Positions 16,728 to 25,844 of a stretch of DNA of 64,000 nt are shown piece by piece. How positions within the stretch are numbered: the first letter of the stretch is position 1; the number at the start of each line of letters is the position of its first letter. The notes beneath the pieces were generated by a model. It saw only the letters and a list, made by a program, of their open reading frames with translations, was not told the DNA's origin and ran no database searches. The position numbers were made by a program, and so were the translations under genes. The DNA comes from Nonomuraea rhodomycinica (lineage in GTDB: Bacteria > Actinomycetota > Actinomycetes > Streptosporangiales > Streptosporangiaceae), in NCBI RefSeq assembly GCF_013363995.1, contig NZ_JABWGO010000004.1, positions 124,001-188,000 on the forward strand. The letters are read 5' to 3'.

Positions 16728-17231
16728 ATGGACGAGCGGCGCGAGGTACGGACCTCCGACCGGGAGCGCGGGGTCAGGGCCGCCGACGGCGACCGGGAGC
16801 GCGGGGTGAGGGCCTCCGACGGCGACCGGGAGGCGGCGGCCGAGCGGCTGCGCGTGGCGGTGGAGGAGGGCTGCCTCGACATGGGGGAGTTCGACGAGCG
16901 GATCGGGCTCGCCTTCCAGTCGGTGACCCGCGGTGACCTGGCCGAACTGCTCGCCGACCTCCCGGACGCGTCCCTCTCCGCCTCCGCCTCCGCGCCGGCG
17001 CCCGGCTCAGTGGGGCCTCCCGGACGGGCTCCCTTACCCGGCCTGCTCAAGGTTCTCTGGGGCGTCTGGAGCGTGGCCCTGGTGGTCAGCGTCGTGAGCT
17101 GGGTCGTGGAGCTCGTGTCGGACCCGTGCCCGGTGGACTTCTCGCCCGGCGGGCTGGTGGGGCCGGGGATCGTCCTGCTCATCGTGACGGTGGTCGCCCG
17201 CCGCCGCGCCACACCTCCTACGGCGGGCTGA
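16728..17231 (+). CDS. DUF1707 (SHOCT-like) membrane protein
   Basis: A 167-residue protein with a DUF1707 domain (about residues 20-80: REAAAERLRVAVEEGCLDMGEFDERI ... RGDLAELLADLP, quoted in part) and two C-terminal membrane segments (about 105-128 and 143-160). The N-terminus carries three imperfect copies of the domain start (RTSDRERG, RAADGDRERG, RASDGDRE). A good GGCGGGG ribosome site precedes the ATG. Function of this actinobacterial family is not established. Confidence 0.8.
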   Translation: MDERREVRTSDRERGVRAADGDRERGVRASDGDREAAAERLRVAVEEGCLDMGEFDERIGLAFQSVTRGDLAELLADLPDASLSASASAPAPGSVGPPGRAPLPGLLKVLWGVWSVALVVSVVSWVVELVSDPCPVDFSPGGLVGPGIVLLIVTVVARRRATPPTAG

Positions 17232-17234
17232 CCC

Positions 17235-18875
17235 TTGACCGAACACCACCCCACCCCGGCCCCCGGGCCGCGCCCGGCCCACTCCCCGGCCCCCGGCCTA
17301 CGCCCGGCTCGCGCGACGCGACCGGCCCCCGCGCCGCGTCCCGCCCCGGCGCCCCGGCCCGCGCCTGCCCCGCACCCCGCCCCGGCGCCGCGCCTCGCAC
17401 CGCTGTCCGGCCCCGCCTCCGCCTCCGCGTCCGTGCCCCGCCCCCGTACGGCACCCGAGGCGCCGCGCGTCCTCGGAGCGGCACACGTCCCCCAGGGGCA
17501 GCCCGCGCCTGACGAAGGGCCCGCCCCTGAGGCGGCATCCGAGCGCGCGGCTCTGCCTCACGGGCAGGCCCTCGGCGGCGGGGCGGTCGCCGGAGGGCGG
17601 CCCTCCCCGGACCTCGCCCGTCACGGGCGGCGCGGCGGTGAAACCGACGGCGGTCGAACGGGAGGCGAGGGCACTGGGCGGCGGGCGGAGCTGGACTTCG
17701 TGCGGGTGCTCGTGGTGGTCGGCCTCGTGCTGTTCCATTCGTCGCTCGTCTTCGACGCCAGCGACGACTTTTACGTGAAAAACCCGGAAACCACCGGCAT
17801 AACCACAATTTTCGCTGGATTCGGCGTTTTATGGGCGATGCCGCTGCTGTTCCTCATCGCCGGTTTCGGCGCCTGGCACTCGCTCCGCCGTCGCGGCCCC
17901 GGTGGCTTCGTCCTGGAACGGCTGCGCCGCATCGGCGTCCCCCTCGTCTTCGGCACGACCGTGCTGGTGCCCGTGCCGCAGTGGCTGCGGCTGCGCGCCG
18001 ACCCCGCGTACCACGAGTCGTACCTCAAGTTCCTGCCGCGCTTCTTCCACATCCGGGTGGAGCCGTGGGAGTTCCCGTTCGTGCTCCAGGGCGACAGTTT
18101 CGAGACCGGTCACCTGTGGTTCCTGCTCCTGCTGCTCACGTTCGCGCTCATGCTCGCGCCCGTGGTGCGCTGGTACCCGGCCTCGCGGGCGCGCGCGCTC
18201 GGCGAGAGGCTGGCGGCGGTCGGGCGGCGGCGCGGCGCGGCGCTGCTGCCCGCCCTCCCGCTGGCGCTGGTCAGCGCCGTCCTCGGGCTGGAGGAGGAGT
18301 ACGCCGGCTGGAGCCGCTGGGCGTACCTGGTGTTCTTCTGCTACGGCGTGGTGCTCGCCTCCGACGGGCGGCTGCGCGAGGCGCTGCGCCGCGACACGCG
18401 CGCGGCCGTGGTGTGCGGCCTGCTGCTGCCGGCGGTGGGCCTGCCGCTGTTCCTGGTCGCGGAGGGTGACGCGTTCACGGACCTGACCCCGATGGCGATG
18501 ACGGCGCGCGCCCTGTACGGGGCGGCGGGCTGGTGCTGGCTCGTGGTGATCATGTCGCTCCTCCAGCGCCGCCGCCCGGCGCCCGGCAGGGCGACGTCGG
18601 ACGGCGGGCCGTCCGGCGGCTCCGGGCGGCGGCTGTACGCCTACCTGTCGGAGGGCGTGCTGCCCCTGTACGTGCTGCACCAGCCGATCGTGGTCGTGGT
18701 GGCGTTCTGGGTGGTGCGCTGGCCGGTGCCGGGGCCGGTCAAGTTCGTGGCGATCGTGCTGGTGTCGCTGGCGCTGATCCTGGCGGCGTACGACCTGCTG
18801 GTGCGGCGGGCGGAGGTGACGCGTTTCCTGTTCGGCATGCGCCCGGCCCGCCGCCGAGCGCAGAGGACGTCCTAG
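17235..18875 (+). CDS. Membrane acyltransferase 3 family protein with Pro/Ala-rich N-terminus
   Basis: The C-terminal part (from about base 17,676) is an acyltransferase_3 (OafA/YrhL) domain: RRAELDFVRVLVVVGLVLFHSS, with the usual early His, followed by about ten membrane helices and a final YVLHQPIVVVVAFW segment. Such proteins O-acylate sugars or other extracytoplasmic substrates. The roughly 145 residues before it are low-complexity Pro/Ala/Arg repeats (PAPAPRPAP). The start shown is a TTG 3 bases after the upstream stop; a later start inside the low-complexity region is possible. Confidence 0.8.
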   Translation: MTEHHPTPAPGPRPAHSPAPGLRPARATRPAPAPRPAPAPRPAPAPHPAPAPRLAPLSGPASASASVPRPRTAPEAPRVLGAAHVPQGQPAPDEGPAPEAASERAALPHGQALGGGAVAGGRPSPDLARHGRRGGETDGGRTGGEGTGRRAELDFVRVLVVVGLVLFHSSLVFDASDDFYVKNPETTGITTIFAGFGVLWAMPLLFLIAGFGAWHSLRRRGPGGFVLERLRRIGVPLVFGTTVLVPVPQWLRLRADPAYHESYLKFLPRFFHIRVEPWEFPFVLQGDSFETGHLWFLLLLLTFALMLAPVVRWYPASRARALGERLAAVGRRRGAALLPALPLALVSAVLGLEEEYAGWSRWAYLVFFCYGVVLASDGRLREALRRDTRAAVVCGLLLPAVGLPLFLVAEGDAFTDLTPMAMTARALYGAAGWCWLVVIMSLLQRRRPAPGRATSDGGPSGGSGRRLYAYLSEGVLPLYVLHQPIVVVVAFWVVRWPVPGPVKFVAIVLVSLALILAAYDLLVRRAEVTRFLFGMRPARRRAQRTS

Positions 18876-18895
18876 GCGGTTGCGAGGGCCCTGCC

Positions 18896-19594
18896 TCACA
18901 TCGCGGGGTCGACCAGTCCTGTCCGGTAGGCGATGACGACCAGTTGCGCGCGGTCGCGCGCACCCAGTTTCGCCATCGCCCGGCTGACATGGGTGCGCGC
19001 GGTGGCCGGGCTGAGAAACAGCTCGGCGCCGATCTCGTGGTTGCTCAGGCCCTGCCCCACCAGGGCCACCACTTCGCGCTCGCGCTGGGTCAGCACCGCC
19101 AGCCGGTCCTCGGCGGTCCGGGCAGTGGTTCGTCGCGCGGCGAACTGGCCGATGAGGCGGCGGGTGATCCGCGGCGCGAGCAGTGCCTCCCCGGCGGCGA
19201 CCACCCGGATGGCTTGCAGGAGCTCGGCTGGTCCGGCGTCCTTGAGCAGGAAGCCGCTGGCGCCGGCCTGCAAGGCGTCGAAGACGTACTCGTCGGTGTC
19301 GTAGGTGGTCAGGATGAGGACTCGGACCTGCTCCAAGCCGCGTGTTCCGGCGATCTGGGCAGTGGCTCGGATCCCGTCCACCTTGGGCATGCGGATGTCC
19401 ATGAGGACGACGTCGGGGCGGGTGGCCCGGGCCCGGTCGACGGCTTCGGCGCCGTTGGCGGCCTCCCCCACCACCGTGATGTCGTCCTCGAGGTCGAGCA
19501 GCACCTTGAACCCGGATCGCACGAGACCCTCGTCGTCGGCGAGCAGCACCCTGATCGGAGAGCCGGCCGGGGGTGAGGCGGCCGCCGCGTTCAC
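18896..19594 (-). CDS. NarL/LuxR-family response regulator
   Basis: A 232-residue two-domain regulator. The receiver domain shows LLADDEGLVRSG, phospho-acceptor Asp in DVVLMDIRMPKVDG and LLKDAG; the C-terminal HTH shows LTQREREVVALVGQGLSNHEIG. The GTG start overlaps the kinase stop (GTGA), so the pair is translated together. It probably binds the CCTACG inverted repeats at 20895-20947 between the kinase gene and the divergent copper-protein operon. Confidence 0.93.
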   Translation of the reverse strand: MNAAAASPPAGSPIRVLLADDEGLVRSGFKVLLDLEDDITVVGEAANGAEAVDRARATRPDVVLMDIRMPKVDGIRATAQIAGTRGLEQVRVLILTTYDTDEYVFDALQAGASGFLLKDAGPAELLQAIRVVAAGEALLAPRITRRLIGQFAARRTTARTAEDRLAVLTQREREVVALVGQGLSNHEIGAELFLSPATARTHVSRAMAKLGARDRAQLVVIAYRTGLVDPAM

Positions 19595-20838
19595 AGGCGC
19601 GACGACCCGGTGGGCGCGAGAGGCAGTCGTGCCCTGACCTCGAACCCGCCTCCCGGAGTCGGCCCGGCGTCGAGTTCTCCGCCCAGCAGCCGGCAACGCT
19701 CGCGCATGCCGGCGATCCCGCGGCCGGGAACGGCCGCGCCGCTCGGATGCCGGACCGGTGGGCGCGGATCCGCGACGTCATGGCCTGGGGCGGTGCGGCG
19801 GCCTTCGTCGGTCACGCGGATCTCCAAGGTCTCGATGCCGGGGTTCAGCGCCACCGTCACCCGCGTGGGGCCGACGTGGCGGATCACGTTGGTGATCGAC
19901 TCCTGCAGGATCCGGTAGGCGGCACTGCCCACCGCACTGGGCAGCGGCGCCGCGGACGCGCTCTGCTCCAGTTCGACGTCGAGTCCGGCCTCGCGTGCCT
20001 TGCCGGCCAGTTCGCCGATCTGCCCGAGCCCGGGGTACGGCCCCCGTCCCTCGTCGTCACCGTCGTCGTCCCGGAGCACTCCGAGGATGGCCCGCATCTC
20101 CCGCAGCGCCCGGGAGCTGGTGTGCTCGATGACCCCCAGCGCCTCGCGCGCCGCCTCCGGCCGCTTGTCCAGCACGTGTGCGGTGACACCGGACTGGACG
20201 TTGATGATCGCTATGGCGTGTGCCACGGTGTCGTGGACCTCGCGCGCGATCCGGAGGCGTTCGGCGTCCACGCGCGCCCGCGCCTCCTCCTCGCGGGTCC
20301 GCTCGGCCAGCTCGGCGCGTTCCTGGGCTTCGGCCGCGATGACCTGCCGGGACCTGACGGACTCGCCGACGGCGGCGCTCATGACCGCCGCGCCGATCCG
20401 GAAGTACACCCAGCCGATGGCGGCGCGTGGCTCGATGCCGGCCGCGGCGACCAGCCAGCCGGCGGCGAGCACCGCGGCGCCCACGCCGGCGATCACCAGC
20501 GACCGGTGCCCGTCGCCGTAGGCGGTGAGGGTGTACAGGGCGACGCAGAGCCCGAGCGCGGCGGGCCCGTCGGGGAAGTCGAGGCCGTAGTACACCAGGC
20601 TGGTGAGCGCTGCGGTGACGAACACCGGTACCGGCCACCGGCGGCGGACGGCCACGACCGCGCCCCCCACGATCAGCAGGAGGTATCCCAGATCTCCGAG
20701 GTCGCTGAGGGGGCGCTGCACCACCTCGCCGGCATTGCGGATGATCGTGCCCTGAACCTGCATCACGCTGATGAAGAGCGCGAGCGACACGTCCTGCACC
20801 AGCGCAGGCAGACGCAACGCCACTACGTGGTGTTTCAT
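19591..20838 (-). CDS. Sensor histidine kinase (HisKA_3, NarL partner)
   Basis: A 415-residue membrane kinase. About five hydrophobic segments in the first 165 residues form the sensor, followed by a coiled region (AEAQERAELAERTREEEA). The HisKA_3 phosphorylation motif is REVHDTVAHAIAII. The HATPase_c domain has the N-box QESITNVIRHV and GRGIAGMRER. It has no obvious extracellular sensory domain, so it may sense the membrane or a membrane-associated signal. It is transcribed away from the copper-lipoprotein operon. Confidence 0.93.
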   Translation of the reverse strand: MKHHVVALRLPALVQDVSLALFISVMQVQGTIIRNAGEVVQRPLSDLGDLGYLLLIVGGAVVAVRRRWPVPVFVTAALTSLVYYGLDFPDGPAALGLCVALYTLTAYGDGHRSLVIAGVGAAVLAAGWLVAAAGIEPRAAIGWVYFRIGAAVMSAAVGESVRSRQVIAAEAQERAELAERTREEEARARVDAERLRIAREVHDTVAHAIAIINVQSGVTAHVLDKRPEAAREALGVIEHTSSRALREMRAILGVLRDDDGDDEGRGPYPGLGQIGELAGKAREAGLDVELEQSASAAPLPSAVGSAAYRILQESITNVIRHVGPTRVTVALNPGIETLEIRVTDEGRRTAPGHDVADPRPPVRHPSGAAVPGRGIAGMRERCRLLGGELDAGPTPGGGFEVRARLPLAPTGSSRL

Positions 20839-20894
20839 GCCGAGATCCTACGGTTCCCGGGCTTGAGCGGACTCCGTCCAGATGCGGCCGCCCG

Positions 20895-20947
20895 CCTACG
20901 ACGACGGACGTAGGCAGGCCCGAGGGGCCTACGCGGAACTGCGTAGA
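20895..20947. promoter_or_regulatory. Two tandem inverted repeats, candidate response-regulator operators
   Basis: CCTACG-N8-CGTAGG occupies 20895-20914 and CCTACG-N8-CGTAGA occupies 20928-20947. The two repeats start exactly 33 bases apart, about three helical turns, so bound dimers would lie on the same DNA face. They sit between the kinase gene start (20838) and the copper-lipoprotein gene start (21114). They are good candidates for binding of the adjacent NarL-type regulator. Confidence 0.65.
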
Positions 20948-21113
20948 GACTGCCATCCGCCGGCGGAGGCCGCGGCCGCTCGACGCCGCGACGATGAGAT
21001 CCACAGCCGGGCGACGCTGCTGCCGGCCGTCGCAGCACAGCTCTCCGCCGAGGTGGGCGTGCCCGGGAAGCAGAGATCTCTTCTGGAGACACCCCCGACC
21101 ACGAAAGGTCGTC

Positions 21114-22289
21114 ATGAGGAAACGGATGAAGCACTGGCGAATGATCGCCCTGGCAGCGTGTTCGGCGGCAATGGCGACGGGGCTCAGCGCCTGCGCGTCG
21201 GGCTCCGCAGAGTCTGGGGCGGTCGCCCCGCACTCCGGCCATGGCGCCTCCTCGCCCGCGGCATCGCAGCCGTTGCGGACCGGCGAGCGGTTCCTCAGTC
21301 TGACCATGCCGGAGTCGTACACGCCGTCCGCTCCCAACGGCGGCACCGACGACTACCGGTGCCTGCTGATCGACCCACACGTGACCAAGCCGATGTTCCT
21401 GACCGGAGCGCTGTTCCAGCCCCAGAACGCGAAGATCGTGCACCACGCCGTCGTCCAGGTGGTCGCACCCGAGGCCGCGGCACGGGCGCATGCCAAGGAC
21501 GCCGAGACGCCGGGTCCGGGCTGGACCTGTTTCGGCGACACCGGGTTGGGCCGGGTCGCGGGGACCTACGCCAGCGCCTGGACCCCCAACGGCACGGAGA
21601 GCGTCCTCAGGCAGGATGTCGGCTTCCCCGTCGCACCCGGCAGCCTGATAGTCGTTCAGGCGCATTACAACCTGCTGGCCACCGACGGCCGCACGGGCGA
21701 GACGGACCGGTCCAGTGTCCGGTTGCGACTGACCGACGGCACAGCGGCCACCAGACCGCTGCGTACTCTCCCCCTGCAGGCGCCGATCGAACTGCCCTGC
21801 GCCAGTGGTGAGGCCGGTGTGCTCTGCGACCGCGCCGCGTCGGTCGCCGATGTCACGAAGCGCTTCGGCGACAGAGTCGGGAGCATCGCACAGCAACTCC
21901 TGGAACTCTGCGGCAACGGCAAGCCGGCGCCCGGCGACACCCAGCACTGTGACTATCCGGTACGACGACCCATGACGGTGTACGCGGCGTTGGGACACAT
22001 GCACATGCTCGGGCGCTCGATCAAGGTCGAGCTCAATCCCGGCACCGCCCGGGCTCAGACCTTGCTCGACGTCCCCGTCTTCGACTTCGACGATCAGAAG
22101 ACCCGGCCATTGCCCACCCCCGTCGAGGTCAAGGCGGGAGACACGCTGCGGGTCACCTGTACCCATGACGCCACCCTGCGGCGGCAACTGCCGGCGTTGC
22201 GCAAGCTCCCACCGCGGTACGTGGTCTGGGGCGACGGCTCAAGCGACGAGATGTGCACCGGCTTCATGATCACCTCAGCCACCCCATGA
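21114..22289 (+). CDS. PHM/DBH-like type II copper lipoprotein
   Basis: A 391-residue secreted protein with a lipobox (GLSAC, Cys27). It resembles the copper type II ascorbate-dependent monooxygenase fold of peptidylglycine hydroxylating monooxygenase. The expected ligands are visible: His110-His111 (KIVHHAVVQ) and His184 (QAHYN) for one copper, His295/His297 (GHMHMLG) and Met380 (DEMCTGF) for the other. The FDFDDQ motif also matches PHM. The ATG at 21114 has GAAAGG upstream. It overlaps the DoxX-Rieske gene by ATGA. Substrate is unknown; a membrane-anchored copper oxygenase or copper sensor is plausible. Confidence 0.8.
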   Translation: MRKRMKHWRMIALAACSAAMATGLSACASGSAESGAVAPHSGHGASSPAASQPLRTGERFLSLTMPESYTPSAPNGGTDDYRCLLIDPHVTKPMFLTGALFQPQNAKIVHHAVVQVVAPEAAARAHAKDAETPGPGWTCFGDTGLGRVAGTYASAWTPNGTESVLRQDVGFPVAPGSLIVVQAHYNLLATDGRTGETDRSSVRLRLTDGTAATRPLRTLPLQAPIELPCASGEAGVLCDRAASVADVTKRFGDRVGSIAQQLLELCGNGKPAPGDTQHCDYPVRRPMTVYAALGHMHMLGRSIKVELNPGTARAQTLLDVPVFDFDDQKTRPLPTPVEVKAGDTLRVTCTHDATLRRQLPALRKLPPRYVVWGDGSSDEMCTGFMITSATP

Positions 22290-23251
22290 CCTCGACGCGC
22301 GAGCATTCGCCGATGCGGTCACCGCGCTGGGCGCTGCTGCCGCTGCGCGCCTTTCTCGGCGGCACCCTGGTGTACGCCGGTCTTTCCAAACTCCTCGACA
22401 CGCAGTACCTGGACGACACCGCGCCGCTCGGAGTCCACGCCCAGATGCTGCACGCCGCCGAGACCTCCCCGATCGGCCCACTGGTGTCGCTGGCCGCCGA
22501 CCACTCGATCGTCACCGGCCTGACGATCGCCTTCGGGGAGATCGCGGTCGGGCTCGGCGCCCTCCTCGGACTGTTCACCCGGCTCGCGGCCCTCGGCGGC
22601 GTTCTCCTGTCGGTCAGCTTCTTCCTGACGGTGAGCTGGACGACCCGGCCGTACTACTACGGGGCCGACATCGTCTTCGCCTTCGCATGGACCCCGCTGC
22701 TGATGACGGGCGACGCCGGGGCGTTGTCCTTGACCGCCTGGCTGCGTGCGAAGGCGCGTCACAGGCTCGGCCTGCCGACGCACGGCACGCCGGACGAGGA
22801 CGTGGCCGTACAGAAGGACGTCAGGCGACGCACCATGCTGCGGGGCGGTCTGATCGCGGCGGCGACGACCACCGTCGGGGTGAGCGCCGGGAGCGCGCTG
22901 GCACTCGCACGGCGCCCCGCGCTCTCGCCGGGCGAGCCGGCAGGCGCGAAGGTGGGGAGCGGCCAGGTGATCGGTGCCGCCGCCGACATCGCCGTCGGAT
23001 CGTCGAAGAGCTTCACCGCGCCGAACGGGGCACCCGCCCATCTCCTGCACCCGGCCCCGGACACGTTCCTGGCGTTCAACGCCACCTGCACCCATCAGGG
23101 GTGCCCGGTCTCCTATGTCGGACCCGGGTTCCGCTGCCCTTGCCACGGCTCCACCTTCGACGAGAACGGACAGGTGACCGGAGGGCCGGCGCGCGCACCG
23201 CTGATCGAGATCCCGGTCGAAGTCATCGACGGCCAGGTCACGATCACCTGA
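22286..23251 (+). CDS. DoxX/DoxD-like membrane domain fused to a Rieske [2Fe-2S] domain
   Basis: A 321-residue fusion. Residues about 15-160 hold four membrane helices of the DoxX/TQO small subunit type (RAFLGGTLVYAGLSKLLD). A second hydrophobic segment follows RRRTMLRGG (about 180-207), resembling an internal Tat-type anchor. The C-terminal Rieske domain has C268-T-H270 and C284-P-C-H287, with Cys273 and Cys286 placed to form the disulfide of high-potential Rieske proteins. It probably passes electrons between a membrane quinol and the extracytoplasmic copper protein encoded just upstream; this is inferred from the operon. Confidence 0.85.
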   Translation: MTSTREHSPMRSPRWALLPLRAFLGGTLVYAGLSKLLDTQYLDDTAPLGVHAQMLHAAETSPIGPLVSLAADHSIVTGLTIAFGEIAVGLGALLGLFTRLAALGGVLLSVSFFLTVSWTTRPYYYGADIVFAFAWTPLLMTGDAGALSLTAWLRAKARHRLGLPTHGTPDEDVAVQKDVRRRTMLRGGLIAAATTTVGVSAGSALALARRPALSPGEPAGAKVGSGQVIGAAADIAVGSSKSFTAPNGAPAHLLHPAPDTFLAFNATCTHQGCPVSYVGPGFRCPCHGSTFDENGQVTGGPARAPLIEIPVEVIDGQVTIT

Positions 23252-23307
23252 TCCAGGCACGCCACCGCCGACCCGACCCGATGAATGACATGACGTGAGG
23301 AAGAGAA

Positions 23308-25482
23308 TTGAGAACCGATTCCCGCACCGATGGAGCGCTGGCGAGGTTGGCCCGGTTCTGCTACCGGCGCCGCCGCCTGGTCCTGCTCACCTGGATCATC
23401 GCCGTGACGACCGTGGCGTTGGTCGGCTTCGGGTACGGCGCAGCCCCCGACAACGACTTCACCGGCGGAGACTCCGAATCCGCCAAGGCGCAGGCGCTGA
23501 TCGAGCAGCACTTCCCCGAGCAGCAAGGGGACACGCTGACCCTCGCCATCAAGGCAGAGAAGGGGATCGATGACGCCGCCACCCGGCAGAAGATCGAGAA
23601 GGTCATCGCCGAGCTCGCCGGCTCACCTGTCACCGGACCGGTCATGTCGCCGTATCAGGACGACAACCTGGTGACGGACGACCGTCGTATCGCCCGCACG
23701 ACCATCCCGCTGAGCGACAAGGAGGTGGACAAGACCGAGGTCAAGCCTCTGGTGGACATGGTCAAGAGAACCTCCGACGACAGCGTCACGTTCGGACTGG
23801 GCGGCTACATGGCCGAAAAGGCCGAGACGCCCCCGCAGGGTCCCGCCGAGAGCGTCGGCATCCTGGCGGCAGCAGTGATCCTGTTCATCGCCTTCGGGTC
23901 ACTGGTGGCCATGGGCCTGCCGATCGTGACCGCCCTCCTGGCGATCGTCGGCGGCCTCGCGCTGATGAAGCTGGTCGGGTACCTGGTCCCCGGGCCGGAT
24001 TTCACCATGGTCTTCGGCGCGATGATCGGGCTCGGCGTCGGCATCGACTACGCCCTGTTCATCGTGACCCGCTACAAGGACAGCCTGCAGGAGGGCGACG
24101 ACCCCGAGAGCGCCACGGTCAAGGCCATCACCACCGCCGGCCACGCGGTGCTGTTCGCCGGCATCACCGTCGTGATCGCGCTGCTGGGCCTGGTCGTCAT
24201 GGGACAGCGGCTGATGACCGGGGTGGCCGTCGCCACGTCGGTGATCGTGCTGGTGACCATGATCGCCGCGGTGACCCTCCTGCCCGCGTTCCTGGGCTTC
24301 ACCGGCCACAAGATCAACGCGCTGCGCCTGCCCCGCCGCACGCCCCGCCGCGACCAGGCGGAGAGCACCCCGTCCCGGCAGCGCCGCACCCTGGCCGAGC
24401 GCTGGGCCGGCACGGTGCAACGCAAGCCCGTGATCGCCGCCACCCTCTCCGGCGCGGTCCTGCTGGTGCTGGCCGCCCCCACGCTGTCCATGCGGCTGAG
24501 CCAGCCCGACGCCAGTGTCCAGCCCCACGACAGGAGCAGCTACACCTCCTACGAGATCCTCTCCGAAGGCTTCGGCCCCGGCTACGGCGCACCTCTGATC
24601 TTCACCACCCGGGTCGACTCCGCCGACGCCGATCTGCGCCCCGTCGTCGCAGCGGTCCGCGGCACCGACGGCATCGCCTCCGCCACACCACCCCGGGTCA
24701 GCAAGGACGGGCAGGCCGCCACCTTCGCCGCCTTCCCCACCACCGGGTACCAGGACGAGGCGACCGCGAACCTGGTGCACAGGCTCCGTGACCACGTGCT
24801 GCCCCGCGCATCCGGCGGCCAAGCGGTCCTCGTCGGTGGCCCGAACGCCGCCACCATCGACCTGGCCGAGGAGTCCGGCTCACGCCTGCCCCTGATGATC
24901 GCGGTCGTCATCGCCATCTCCATGGTGCTGCTGATCGCGCTGGTCCGGTCGGTCACGATCGCCCTGCAGGCCGCCGTGATGAATCTGCTGTCCATCGGCG
25001 CCGCCTACGGCGTGATCGTCGCGGTCGTCCAGTGGGGATGGCTGGGCCCCGCCCTCGGCTTCCCCTCCGCCATGCCGGTCACGACCTGGGTCCCGATGAT
25101 GATGTTCCCGGTCCTGTTCGGCCTGTCGATGGACTACCAGGTCTTCCTGATCTCACGGGTCCGTGAGGAGTACGAGCGGACCGGCGACACCCGCACGGCC
25201 GTCGCCCGAGGGCTGGCGCGGACCGCCAAGGTGATCACGGCCGCCGCCGCCATCATGATCGCCGTCTTCACCACCTCCCTGCTCGGCCCCGACATCGCGG
25301 TCAAGCAAGGAGGCCTGGGCATGGCGGTCGCCGTGCTCATCGACGCCACCATCGTCCGGATGATTTTCGTCCCCGCGGTGATGGAGCTGTGCGGCAAGGC
25401 GAACTGGTGGATGCCCGGACGCCGGGCACCGAAGGCGGCCTCCCTCTCACAGGTCACGGTCGGAGAAGAGACCAGAGTCTGA
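23308..25482 (+). CDS. MMPL/RND family transporter
   Basis: A 724-residue MMPL-type membrane protein with two repeats of one helix, an extracytoplasmic loop, then five helices. The MMPL signatures GLGVGIDYALFIVTRYKD and GLSMDYQVFLISRVREEY mark the two halves. The TTG start has GAGGAAG upstream. It follows the Rieske gene by 56 bases and is likely in the same operon. Family members export lipids, siderophores or drugs; the cargo here is unknown. Confidence 0.9.
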   Translation: MRTDSRTDGALARLARFCYRRRRLVLLTWIIAVTTVALVGFGYGAAPDNDFTGGDSESAKAQALIEQHFPEQQGDTLTLAIKAEKGIDDAATRQKIEKVIAELAGSPVTGPVMSPYQDDNLVTDDRRIARTTIPLSDKEVDKTEVKPLVDMVKRTSDDSVTFGLGGYMAEKAETPPQGPAESVGILAAAVILFIAFGSLVAMGLPIVTALLAIVGGLALMKLVGYLVPGPDFTMVFGAMIGLGVGIDYALFIVTRYKDSLQEGDDPESATVKAITTAGHAVLFAGITVVIALLGLVVMGQRLMTGVAVATSVIVLVTMIAAVTLLPAFLGFTGHKINALRLPRRTPRRDQAESTPSRQRRTLAERWAGTVQRKPVIAATLSGAVLLVLAAPTLSMRLSQPDASVQPHDRSSYTSYEILSEGFGPGYGAPLIFTTRVDSADADLRPVVAAVRGTDGIASATPPRVSKDGQAATFAAFPTTGYQDEATANLVHRLRDHVLPRASGGQAVLVGGPNAATIDLAEESGSRLPLMIAVVIAISMVLLIALVRSVTIALQAAVMNLLSIGAAYGVIVAVVQWGWLGPALGFPSAMPVTTWVPMMMFPVLFGLSMDYQVFLISRVREEYERTGDTRTAVARGLARTAKVITAAAAIMIAVFTTSLLGPDIAVKQGGLGMAVAVLIDATIVRMIFVPAVMELCGKANWWMPGRRAPKAASLSQVTVGEETRV

Positions 25483-25505
25483 CCGAACTCGATCCGGTGC
25501 AGGGC

Positions 25506-25829
25506 TCAGGGGGCGGGCTCCCGGACCCGTGCGTCGTCGGCCCCCAGCGGTCCCGCCAGCGCCGGGTGCACGCGTCCCGGATCGACCGTGGTGATCGTGT
25601 ACGCGGCCACCCCGGCCCGCACGAACGGGTCGCCGGCCGCGACGCGCTCCACGTCGGCCCGCTCGCCCCGCGCCAGGATGACCCCGCCGTCGTCCGACGG
25701 CACGGTCTGCCCCGACAGCAGGAAGACGCCCTCGCGGTGATGCCGTTCGAGGTAGGCCACGTGCCCGGCGACGTGCGGGCCGGCGTCCTCCTCGGTGCCG
25801 AGGTAGCGCAGGACGAGCAGGTGCACCAT
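25506..25829 (-). CDS. YciI-like (YCII) family protein
   Basis: A 107-residue protein with a YCII-like fold: GHVAYLERHHREGVFLLSGQ contains the conserved His, and GVILARG and DPFVRAGVAAYTITTVDP follow. Members are small dimeric enzymes or accessory proteins of mostly unknown chemistry. It is the last gene of a three-gene minus-strand set with a SnoaL-like protein and a MarR regulator, and ends 24 bases from the opposite MMPL gene. Confidence 0.82.
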   Translation of the reverse strand: MVHLLVLRYLGTEEDAGPHVAGHVAYLERHHREGVFLLSGQTVPSDDGGVILARGERADVERVAAGDPFVRAGVAAYTITTVDPGRVHPALAGPLGADDARVREPAP

Positions 25830-25844
25830 GGATTCCTCCCTGAC

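Noticed and set aside
17235..17675. Pro/Ala-rich N-terminus as a separate gene
   Set aside because: It is in frame with the acyltransferase and has no stop; it is better read as a disordered extension or untranslated leader.
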